Shown here piece by piece: positions 1 through 6,281 of a stretch of DNA of 8,313 bases. Below the pieces are notes generated by a model. It saw only the letters and a list, made by a program, of their open reading frames with translations, had not been told where the DNA came from and made no database searches. Source of the DNA: Methanobacteriota archaeon (lineage in GTDB: Archaea; Thermoplasmatota; DTKX01; GCA-020343715); contig JAUVRF010000060.1 of NCBI GenBank assembly GCA_030597775.1, positions 1 to 8,313 on the forward strand, written 5' to 3'. The translations under genes and the position numbers were made by a program. The number at the start of each line of letters is the position of its first letter. Position 1 is the first letter of the stretch.

Positions 1-2
1 AG

Positions 3-950
3 GGCGCGGACGCCGACAACGATGGCAGCCCCGACGACGAAGAACCCCCGATGGGGACCGACCCCTTCGATCCCGATACCGATGGTGACGGCCTGAGCGA
101 TGGGGTCGAGCCCCGACTGGGCAGCGACCCCACCAACTGGGATTCTGATGGTGACGGGCTCAACGACGGTCTCGAGGTCGCCGCGGGGACCGATCCCAAC
201 GACCGTGACACCGACAACGACGGCCTCTGGGACGGCCAGGAGGTGGCGAAGAACGACCATGACTGGTGCTACACCGGGACCAACCCCCTCAAGGTGGACT
301 CGGACGGAGACGGCATCGGGGACTACATGGACGACGTGGACGGCGATCACCTGGCGAACCACGCCGAGTGGAAGATCGACCCGAGCACGGGCCTGCCCGT
401 CGGGTGGACCCATCCCCAGGAGAGGGACAGCGATTCCGACGGGGTCTGGGACGGCGATGAGGTCCATGGCAACCCCGCCAACAAGGACCAGACCTCCGAC
501 CCCCTGAAGGCGGACACCGATAACGACCGCCTCACCGACGACATCGATCCCCGCACTTGGATCTTCGACTTCCTGCCATACTCCCGTATCAGCGGGAACG
601 TGGGAATCGGCGTTCCCAGCTTCCCCACGATCGTGACGAAGGAGGTCCCCTTAAACGTCGAGGGCTACGTGGAGTACAACCAGACCGCCTACACCGGTCC
701 AGGCACCGGAGATTGGACCCGGATCGAGGCATCCATGGCGGTGCAGGTCTGGATCCTGCAGGACGGTGTGATGATCCCCATATCCGATGCTGTTATCACC
801 GGTTCCCACGGATACTTCAAGGTCTCGTGCACCCTGGGTGACAACGTGAAGGCGGGTGCCGGCACCCTGGTGATAACCACCACGATACACCAGAGCGTGG
901 CGTACCTGCCGGTGATCTGGGACGAGGTCGCCGGGAACGATATATTCTGA
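3..950 (+). CDS. Thrombospondin type 3 repeat surface/secreted protein, 3' part
   Basis: The reading frame is already open at the window edge, so this is the C-terminal part (about 315 residues) of a larger protein whose start and any signal peptide lie outside. Roughly the first 185 residues are acidic repeats of the form D-T/S-D-x-D-G-L-x-D-G, separated by GTDP/GSDP-type turns. About six or seven copies are visible, some degenerate. This is the thrombospondin type 3 / calcium-binding repeat pattern, in which the aspartates coordinate calcium. The last 115 or so residues are beta-rich, with alternating hydrophobic stretches, and contain one N-glycosylation sequon (NQT); they look like an Ig-like or beta-sandwich module. 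The protein ends at TGA 948-950 without a hydrophobic anchor or PGF-CTERM-like tail, so it is probably secreted or held by another part of the chain. Such repeats are common in archaeal cell-surface proteins. The domain call is firm; the role (adhesion, surface layer or hydrolase appendage) cannot be told from this fragment. Confidence 0.85.
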   Translation, partial: GADADNDGSPDDEEPPMGTDPFDPDTDGDGLSDGVEPRLGSDPTNWDSDGDGLNDGLEVAAGTDPNDRDTDNDGLWDGQEVAKNDHDWCYTGTNPLKVDSDGDGIGDYMDDVDGDHLANHAEWKIDPSTGLPVGWTHPQERDSDSDGVWDGDEVHGNPANKDQTSDPLKADTDNDRLTDDIDPRTWIFDFLPYSRISGNVGIGVPSFPTIVTKEVPLNVEGYVEYNQTAYTGPGTGDWTRIEASMAVQVWILQDGVMIPISDAVITGSHGYFKVSCTLGDNVKAGAGTLVITTTIHQSVAYLPVIWDEVAGNDIF

Positions 951-974
951 GAACCCCCCGATGGGTGAGGACCA

Positions 975-1002
975 GGGCCGTCGGTGCCCATGCCGACGGC
1001 CC
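975..1002. terminator. Perfect GC-rich hairpin between convergent genes
   Basis: GGGCCGTCGG (975-984) is followed by an 8-base loop and its exact reverse complement CCGACGGCCC (993-1002). It begins 24 bases after the stop at 950 and lies 22 bases beyond the stop of the opposing gene at 1025, so it is placed to end or protect both transcripts. No T-tract follows on either strand. A bacterial-type intrinsic terminator is therefore unlikely, and an mRNA 3'-end structure is the safer reading. Confidence 0.45.
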
Positions 1003-1024
1003 ACCCGTTCCCACCGCGATGGGC

Positions 1025-1474
1025 CTAATCGGCATTGTCGGGCAGGTCCATGAAGCGCACCGCGGGGACATCCCGCTTGCCGCCCACCAGGGAACTGAAC
1101 ACGTAGCGCTGGGGGACCCGGCGCTTCATCCCGGTCCAGTAGCCGCAGAAGGGGCATTCGTAACCCAAGGTGACGGTGCCCCCGAAGATTGTCTCGTTCT
1201 TTACCGGGGTGATACGAGTGTTGCAGACGGGGCACCTTGCCATGGGTCTCCGGCTTGGCACCACACGTGTGTGGATGGTGACCTTGCACAGGCCCGATCT
1301 GAGGGCCACCCTCCGTAATCTCTCGTGGCTGATGGTATAGTCCTTGTCCTTGCGCTTCAGCTCCCGGCGGACGAGGGATAGGAACCGGCTCTCCGAGGGG
1401 AGTTTCATCTCTCTCCTCAGCACTGCGGAGATGGCGTGCTCGACCTCCTCGATGGCCGGTAACCGGTAGCCCAT
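1025..1474 (-). CDS. Small basic protein with N-terminal helical (winged-helix-like) region and C-terminal zinc ribbon
   Basis: A 149-residue protein. Residues 1-70 are helical and rich in Arg and Lys (for example RREMKLPSESRFLSLVRREL), with a spacing that fits a winged-helix or similar nucleic-acid-binding fold. Residues 81-84 (CPVC) and 107-110 (CPFC) form the two knuckles of a zinc ribbon, and the stretch between them carries the motif FGGTVTLGY. The tail after the ribbon is again basic (TGMKRRVPQRYVF). There is no signal peptide or membrane segment. I infer a nucleic-acid-binding protein of archaeal type, either a regulator or a component of RNA or ribosome metabolism; I cannot name the family. 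The ATG at 1474 is supported by a TATA-like box centred about 29 bases upstream and the absence of a Shine-Dalgarno sequence, which suggests a leaderless mRNA. The gene is divergent from the propeller protein gene and convergent with the surface protein gene. Confidence 0.8.
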   Translation of the reverse strand: MGYRLPAIEEVEHAISAVLRREMKLPSESRFLSLVRRELKRKDKDYTISHERLRRVALRSGLCKVTIHTRVVPSRRPMARCPVCNTRITPVKNETIFGGTVTLGYECPFCGYWTGMKRRVPQRYVFSSLVGGKRDVPAVRFMDLPDNAD

Positions 1475-1496
1475 TCGGGTGGAGAACGGTCTCGCG

Positions 1497-1508
1497 ATAT
1501 AATAAATT
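1497..1508 (-). promoter_or_regulatory. Archaeal TATA box for the zinc-ribbon gene
   Basis: On the minus strand this reads AATTTATTATAT, an AT-only island in GC-rich DNA. It is preceded by the purine-rich GAAGAA, a possible BRE for transcription factor B. Its centre is about 29 bases upstream of the ATG at 1474, which places transcription start within a few bases of the start codon. No Shine-Dalgarno motif lies in between, as expected for leaderless expression. Confidence 0.6.
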
Positions 1509-1563
1509 CTTCACCCCGGGCCAGCCTTTTAGCATTTCTCCGGTGGGAAAATCGAGGAGTAAA

Positions 1564-1573
1564 GGTTAATAAC
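1564..1573 (+). promoter_or_regulatory. Candidate TATA box for the propeller/solenoid gene
   Basis: GGTTAATAAC is the only AT-rich hexamer-like element between the divergent starts that is oriented to serve the plus-strand gene. It would start transcription near 1595 and give a leader of about 70 bases. The match is weak. A promoter nearer the start is not visible, because the next 80 bases are GC-rich. Confidence 0.3.
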
Positions 1574-1626
1574 GGTCAGTTACCTCGCCAGTGTACGAGC
1601 AGAGGAGGGTCCCTGCCGAGGGCTGA

Positions 1627-1644
1627 CTCCCCGTGGGGGGTTTT
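1627..1644 (+). other. Possible leader stem followed by TTTT
   Basis: CTCCC (1627-1631) can pair with GGGGG (1636-1640), including one T-G wobble, around a 4-base loop. The run TTTT (1641-1644) follows immediately. It sits in the predicted leader, about 20 bases before the GTG start at 1664. The shape resembles a small attenuator or terminator, but the stem is short and the T-run only four bases, so it may be chance. Confidence 0.2.
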
Positions 1645-1663
1645 GGGACTTTCTGGGTAGGGT

Positions 1664-4600
1664 GTGGTCGTGCCCCAGGCAACACAGGATGGCATACGAG
1701 CTTTCTCCCAGTTCTCAGCCGATGTGGTCGAGACCTGGAGGTACACCATCGAGGGGTATGCCCTCGACATGGACATCTCTAACGGAGCGGAGCTCATCGT
1801 CATCGGCGGAGTGATCGGGGAGAACAACGGTATCATCTACCTGTTCGACAAGTCGGGCCGCCTCCTCTGGAAGTACACCAATCCCGAACCCTTCTCATCC
1901 GTTGCCATCTCCGACGATGGCAACTTCATCGTAGCGGGGTCTGACGACCACCAGACCTACTTCTTCGACCGACGCGGCCTTCTCCTCTGGAGGTACGCGG
2001 CTGACAAGAAGATACGGTGCGTGGAGGCCTCCGAGGACGGCCAGTTGCTGGTCACTGGTTCGGATGATAACAATGTCTACTTCTTCGACAACTCCCGACG
2101 CATCAAGCGATTCGCCTGGAAGTACCGCTTCGACAACTCCACCTCTGCCGTTGCCATGTCCAAGAAGGGCAACTACATCCTCGCCGGGTCCGACGACCAC
2201 GGCATCTACGCCCTGGATTCCGATGGCCAGCTGATGTGGAAGCACACCGCCAAGGGCCCGATCAACTGCGTCTCCGTGTCCAAGTTCGCGGACTACCTGG
2301 TGGCAGGCTCCCAGGACGGCAACATCTACTGCTTCAACATAGGGGGCAAGGAGACCTGGGCGATGCCCACCGGAGGCTCGGTCCAGGACATCAAGGTGGA
2401 CCTTCGGGGCACCACCATTGCCGCCTACTCGCAGGATGGTTTCCTGTACTGCCTTGACGAGCGAGGGACGCTCCTCTGGAAGATGGACATCGGCGATCCC
2501 GAGGGTCGGGTGTCCATCACTGACAACGGCCAGCTGATAATGTGCCTTGTCGGTGACGGAAGGTGCTTCGTCTTCACCCGCGAGGGTGGGATCCTCCTGG
2601 AGTTCCAGACCCGCGAGAGCACCTGGGGGGCCATGTTCTCCGGTGACGGCGAGAACTTCGTCACCGTTGGCGCCCGCATAATCAACTTCTATGACACCCG
2701 CCCCGCGCTGGTGTCGCTCATCCAAAGCTGCCGAGACTCGATCAAGCGGGCCAACCGCCAGGGCAGCGACATCCAAGAGGCGATGGACCTTCAGAAGTCC
2801 GCTGTACAGGCCTACAAGGGCCACAACTACCTGGAGGTCTTCGAGTCCCTCATGGAGGTAGAGAACTCCCTCAATCAGAGCAAGGCGGTGGCCGCCCAAC
2901 AGCGGTCATTCCGCAACGAGGCATCGCAGACGATCAACCTGCTCCAGACGAGGAAGGAGGAGGCCGACGATCTCTCCATAGACACATCGAAGCTCAAGGA
3001 TGAGATCGATGGGGCCATGGAGGCCTTCCGTGACGGTGATTACGAGGACGCCCTGGAGATCGCCAGGGGAGCCGAGCCCATCCTACAGGACATCGGCAAG
3101 GCCGTCAAGCAGCGTCAGAGGGCCGAGTACGCCCTCAAGCAGGCCCAACGCGAGTTCTCCAAGGCCCAGGTCTACGACGATGTGAAGCTGGACGAGGTCG
3201 AGAAGTACCTTGGCCGCGCCCTCAAGGCCTTCGACAACGGCAACTTCCAGTCATGCCTGGAGTACAGCTCCCTTGCCTACGAGTTCCTCCTGAAGGCCAA
3301 GAGCAAGTCCCCCAAGGCCATCGAGAAGGAGTTGAAGCGGGCCAAGGAACTGATAGCCTCCGGCGACATCAAGGAGAACGCCAACACCATCGAGGGAGCC
3401 CTCCTCAATTCCATCACCTATTACATGGACAGCAACGACTACGCCGCCTTGGGCTCATGCTACGAGACCCTCGGGAACTACTGGAAACAGAAGGAATCTG
3501 GCGACGTGGGCGTGCGAGTCTATCGCAGCTCGATGGAGGCCTCCATATACTCCTACCACGACGCGGGCGACCTCGATCGTTGCGTCCTGATCGCCAAGGA
3601 GATAGAGAACTTCCGGGCCGCGGCCAAGTACCTGGAGGTTGCCAAGAGGCCCGAAGAGGCAACGGCCCTGTGGGAGGTCGTCGAGGCGAGGGCCTCCGAG
3701 GACCTGCAGAAGAAGCTGGAGGCTGGTGAACCAGCCAGAAAGGAAGCGGAAGTGCTGGTCGAGACCCACAAGACCATGGAGGCGGCCACTGTCCTGGTGA
3801 AGAAGAACCTCCTGGAGGAGGCGGCGGATGTGCTGCGGGGCGAATCGGACCTGAGGTCCGTACTATTCCTCACCCGCCTGCTCCACCAATTGGGTGATTA
3901 CGACCGTCTGGTCGGCGTCCTCAACACCACCGAGTCATCCCTTCGTTACGAGCTCGCCCACGGCAACACCGGCGTGCTGTCGGCATACGGCACCATCCTG
4001 CTGGGCCATGAGTACCTCGCCTCCCTGATGGGCATGGGCAAGGAGGCCGATCGGGTGATAGAGGAGATCGCCCACTTCGCGTCGGACTACATGTCCCGCG
4101 TGGCCTCCAAGGAGGCGACGGCGGAGGAGGTCTCCGACGGGGTGGTGGTCTATCACTATCTGAAGGGTCACAACAGGGAGGACCTGTTAAGGCTGATCCG
4201 GACCCGTTCGGGCCCGATGTGGGAGCTCCTGGAGACGCTGGAGGAACGGCTCGAGAAGCGCGACCTCCGCGGTTTCAAGCAGTTCCTGCAGGTGCTGTCA
4301 TCCGAGTTCGTGCCCAAGTACTATCCGGTCTCAAGCCCTTTACCCCGCGTATTGCCCCCCAAGCACGTGGTCCATGGTTTCCAGCAGCTCTTCCCGTTCA
4401 ACGTGATGGGTCGTATCCACGAGCTCTACAAGGTCTACCTCAACCGGGACCACTTCGTCAACCTCAAGAACCAGGCCGACCAGCTGCTCATAGACGATGA
4501 GTACGAAGACGCCGGACCCCTGTACGAGGAGCTCCTGGAACTGGACAAGTTCGCGTACGTGAGCACTAAGGAGGTGCGGATCCGTCTGGCAGGCGCCCTG

Positions 4601-4819
4601 CTGGGCCTGGACAGACGCGTGGACGCCGAGGCCGTCCTGGAGACCATGTCGTTGACCCTGGAGGACGCCCTTGGCCAGCTGGAGACCATCCCAGGCCTCG
4701 AGACTGTGGTGGACCGTCATCGCAGCTTCGGCCTGGAGGGCCAGAAATGTCCCAACTGCAGCACCGAGGTGCCCAAGGTGGCCGTGCGTTGCTACAAGTG
4801 CGGGACCAAGCTGCTGTGA
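1664..4819 (+). CDS. Beta-propeller / alpha-solenoid / zinc-ribbon scaffold protein (1051 aa)
   Basis: No signal peptide or membrane segment is visible, so the protein is probably cytoplasmic. Residues about 25-346 hold eight repeats of about 40 residues, each running from 'VAxSxxGxxxxAGSDD' through 'xYxFDxxGxLLWK'; this is a WD40/PQQ-like beta-propeller. From about 347 to 1015 the protein is almost wholly helical. Three related units (about 350-406, 417-483 and 484-550) each contain a motif like 'AFRDGDYEDALE', and TPR-like helical pairs follow. Residues 1029-1032 (CPNC) and 1043-1046 (CYKC) form a C-terminal zinc ribbon. No catalytic motif is seen, so a scaffold or protein-interaction role is inferred. 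The propeller-then-solenoid order is that of coatomer, IFT and Vps proteins; giant TPR/WD40 signalling proteins are the alternative. An in-frame TAG at 1658 limits the start to GTG 1664 or GTG 1670; the second has GGTG five bases upstream and is a real alternative. I do not recognise a named family. Confidence 0.9.
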   Translation: MVVPQATQDGIRAFSQFSADVVETWRYTIEGYALDMDISNGAELIVIGGVIGENNGIIYLFDKSGRLLWKYTNPEPFSSVAISDDGNFIVAGSDDHQTYFFDRRGLLLWRYAADKKIRCVEASEDGQLLVTGSDDNNVYFFDNSRRIKRFAWKYRFDNSTSAVAMSKKGNYILAGSDDHGIYALDSDGQLMWKHTAKGPINCVSVSKFADYLVAGSQDGNIYCFNIGGKETWAMPTGGSVQDIKVDLRGTTIAAYSQDGFLYCLDERGTLLWKMDIGDPEGRVSITDNGQLIMCLVGDGRCFVFTREGGILLEFQTRESTWGAMFSGDGENFVTVGARIINFYDTRPALVSLIQSCRDSIKRANRQGSDIQEAMDLQKSAVQAYKGHNYLEVFESLMEVENSLNQSKAVAAQQRSFRNEASQTINLLQTRKEEADDLSIDTSKLKDEIDGAMEAFRDGDYEDALEIARGAEPILQDIGKAVKQRQRAEYALKQAQREFSKAQVYDDVKLDEVEKYLGRALKAFDNGNFQSCLEYSSLAYEFLLKAKSKSPKAIEKELKRAKELIASGDIKENANTIEGALLNSITYYMDSNDYAALGSCYETLGNYWKQKESGDVGVRVYRSSMEASIYSYHDAGDLDRCVLIAKEIENFRAAAKYLEVAKRPEEATALWEVVEARASEDLQKKLEAGEPARKEAEVLVETHKTMEAATVLVKKNLLEEAADVLRGESDLRSVLFLTRLLHQLGDYDRLVGVLNTTESSLRYELAHGNTGVLSAYGTILLGHEYLASLMGMGKEADRVIEEIAHFASDYMSRVASKEATAEEVSDGVVVYHYLKGHNREDLLRLIRTRSGPMWELLETLEERLEKRDLRGFKQFLQVLSSEFVPKYYPVSSPLPRVLPPKHVVHGFQQLFPFNVMGRIHELYKVYLNRDHFVNLKNQADQLLIDDEYEDAGPLYEELLELDKFAYVSTKEVRIRLAGALLGLDRRVDAEAVLETMSLTLEDALGQLETIPGLETVVDRHRSFGLEGQKCPNCSTEVPKVAVRCYKCGTKLL

Positions 4820-4821
4820 GC

Positions 4822-4871
4822 TATCGGCCATCTACCCAACCTATTTATCGGCGCATCTCGATGCTATCGGC
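4822..4871 (+). repeat. Three direct copies of TATCGGC around the promoter
   Basis: TATCGGC occurs at 4822-4828, 4846-4852 and 4865-4871. The first copy lies upstream of the TATA-like box, the second overlaps it, and the third falls about where transcription should start. The first and third extend to CTATCGGCC. Start-to-start spacings are 24 and 19 bases. This is the layout of an operator array, but no cognate regulator can be assigned and the repeat is short. Confidence 0.4.
4841..4849 (+). promoter_or_regulatory. TATA box and start region for the COG2403 gene
   Basis: CTATTTATC lies 43-51 bases upstream of the ATG at 4892 and is the AT-rich island of the 72-base gap after the propeller gene. 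A start about 25 bases downstream gives a leader of about 20 bases. That leader includes GAGG at 4880-4883, eight bases before the ATG, which is a usable Shine-Dalgarno. The gene therefore probably has its own promoter instead of depending on read-through. Confidence 0.5.
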
Positions 4872-4891
4872 CCCCGAGCGAGGTTACTATC

Positions 4892-6214
4892 ATGGAGCGG
4901 AAGCGAGTAAGCATAATGGGTGCAGCTGGGCGTGAGTTTCATAACTTCAACGTCTTCTTCCGCGATCGCGAGGAGTACGACGTTGTCGCGTTCACCGCCA
5001 CCCAGATCCCGAACATCGAGGATCGAACGTACCCTGCCGTCCTGGCTGGTTCGCTGTACCCCCAGGGCATCCCCATCTTTCCAGAGGTGGAACTGGAGGA
5101 GGTCATTGCAGAGCATGGTGTGGACATCGTTGTGTTCTCCTACTCGGACCTGGGACACATCGAGATCATGCACCAGGCCTCGCGGGTCATCGCCGCGGGG
5201 GCAAGCTTCATGCTGCTGGGTCATGCCCAGACCGCCAGCAAGGCCACCAAGCCCGGCATCGCCGTGTGGGCCGCCAGGACCGGGTCGGGCAAGTCCCAGA
5301 CCACCCGGGCCATCGCGACCATCCTGAAGGACATGGGAAAGCGGGTGGCGGTCATCCGGCATCCGATGCCGTACGGCGACCTTGCAAAGCAGGCAGTGCA
5401 ACGGTTCGAGACCTACGCCGACCTGGACCTCCACGAGACCACCATCGAGGAGCGGGAGGAGTACGAGCCCCACATCGATAATGGCAACCTGCTCTTCGCA
5501 GGAGTGGACTACGGTGCGATCCTGAAGGAAGCGGAAGAGGCGGCGGACGTCATCCTCTGGGACGGGGGCAACAACGACACCAGCTTCTACCAGGCGGACC
5601 TTTACATCACCATTCTCGATGCCCTCCGGCCCGGCCACTCGGTGACCTACCACCCCGGTGAGGTGAACATGAGGCTGGCGGATGTGCTCATCATCAACAA
5701 GATCGACTCGGCCAAGGCGGAGGACATCACCGAGGTCGAGGCCCTGGCAGCAGCCTACAACCCCTCGGCAGAGGTGATACTCGCCCGCTCGCCCGTAACC
5801 TTGGACGACCCGGACATGGTCTTGGGAAAGAGGGTCCTCGTGATCGAGGACGGCCCGACCCTGACCCATGGCGGGATGACCTTCGGCGCCGGTTACGTGG
5901 CCGCCAAGGCCGCGGGGGCGGAGAGTATCGTTGACCCGAGGCCCTACGCCACCGGCTCCATAAAGGCCACCTTCGAGAAGTTCCCTCACCTCAAGGACGT
6001 GCTACCCGCCATGGGATACGGCTCCCAGCAGATCGAGGAACTGGAGGCCACCATCAACGCGGTCTCGTGCGATGTGGTGATCGCGGGGACCCCCATCGAC
6101 CTGACCCGGGTCATGCAGGTGAACAAACCGATGGTGAGGGCACGATACGACCTGGGCGAGGTCGGAACGGGCAGGCTCGGGGCTCATGTGGAGCGGATAA
6201 TAGCGGGCCAGTAG
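4892..6214 (+). CDS. COG2403 P-loop NTPase, cyclic 2,3-diphosphoglycerate synthase family
   Basis: A 440-residue protein, the usual length for this family. The N-terminal 120 residues form a Rossmann-like domain opening with 'IMGAAGREFHNFNVFFRD'. A P-loop TGSGKS follows at 130-135, then HPMPYGDLAKQAVQRF, then the acidic motif DGGNND at 224-229 (Walker B-like). NKID at 269-272 resembles the guanine-specificity motif of GTPases. VEDGPTLTHGGM and DPRPYA are further family-typical segments near the C-terminus. The characterised relative in Methanothermus makes cyclic 2,3-diphosphoglycerate, a thermoprotectant, from 2,3-diphosphoglycerate with ATP. COG2403 is, however, much wider than organisms known to contain that solute, and NKID would favour GTP, so the substrate is not settled. 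No glycolytic or 2,3-DPG kinase gene lies nearby. The ATG at 4892 has GAGG eight bases upstream. Family assignment is firm, the reaction only tentative. Confidence 0.88.
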   Translation: MERKRVSIMGAAGREFHNFNVFFRDREEYDVVAFTATQIPNIEDRTYPAVLAGSLYPQGIPIFPEVELEEVIAEHGVDIVVFSYSDLGHIEIMHQASRVIAAGASFMLLGHAQTASKATKPGIAVWAARTGSGKSQTTRAIATILKDMGKRVAVIRHPMPYGDLAKQAVQRFETYADLDLHETTIEEREEYEPHIDNGNLLFAGVDYGAILKEAEEAADVILWDGGNNDTSFYQADLYITILDALRPGHSVTYHPGEVNMRLADVLIINKIDSAKAEDITEVEALAAAYNPSAEVILARSPVTLDDPDMVLGKRVLVIEDGPTLTHGGMTFGAGYVAAKAAGAESIVDPRPYATGSIKATFEKFPHLKDVLPAMGYGSQQIEELEATINAVSCDVVIAGTPIDLTRVMQVNKPMVRARYDLGEVGTGRLGAHVERIIAGQ

Positions 6215-6250
6215 GGACCACCAAGGGGGAAATGGACCCGGTACCTGGAC

Positions 6251-6272
6251 CCAGACCGGATCGGCGGTCTGG
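6251..6272. terminator. Perfect hairpin between convergent genes
   Basis: CCAGACCG (6251-6258) pairs exactly with CGGTCTGG (6265-6272) around a 6-base loop. It fills most of the 67-base gap between the stop at 6214 and the opposing stop at 6282. As with the hairpin at 975-1002, no T-tract follows, so it is better described as a transcript-end structure than a classic intrinsic terminator. Confidence 0.42.
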
Positions 6273-6281
6273 CCCCTCGCC

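Noticed and set aside
42..965. Near-identical stretches GAACCCCCGATGGG (42-55) and GAACCCCCCGATGGG (951-965), possible short direct repeats
   Set aside because: They differ by one C, and one copy is coding while the other is intergenic. No other mobile-element feature is present, so chance in GC-rich DNA is the simplest explanation.
651..1535. A 294-codon minus-strand frame spanning the convergent gap
   Set aside because: It overlaps two well-supported genes in other frames and crosses the hairpin and the TATA box; the product looks like shadow translation.
1895..2899. A 334-codon open frame on the minus strand opposite the propeller repeats
   Set aside because: It mirrors the repetitive propeller coding sequence and has no motif or promoter of its own.
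4822..4871. The TATCGGC copies as a CRISPR array
   Set aside because: The units are only 7-9 bases with unequal short spacing and lie in a promoter; operator-like repeats fit better.
4841..5989. A 382-codon open frame on the minus strand opposite the COG2403 gene
   Set aside because: The translation is low-complexity and rich in Gly, Val, His and Arg without a recognisable fold. It is the codon shadow of a strongly conserved GC-rich gene.
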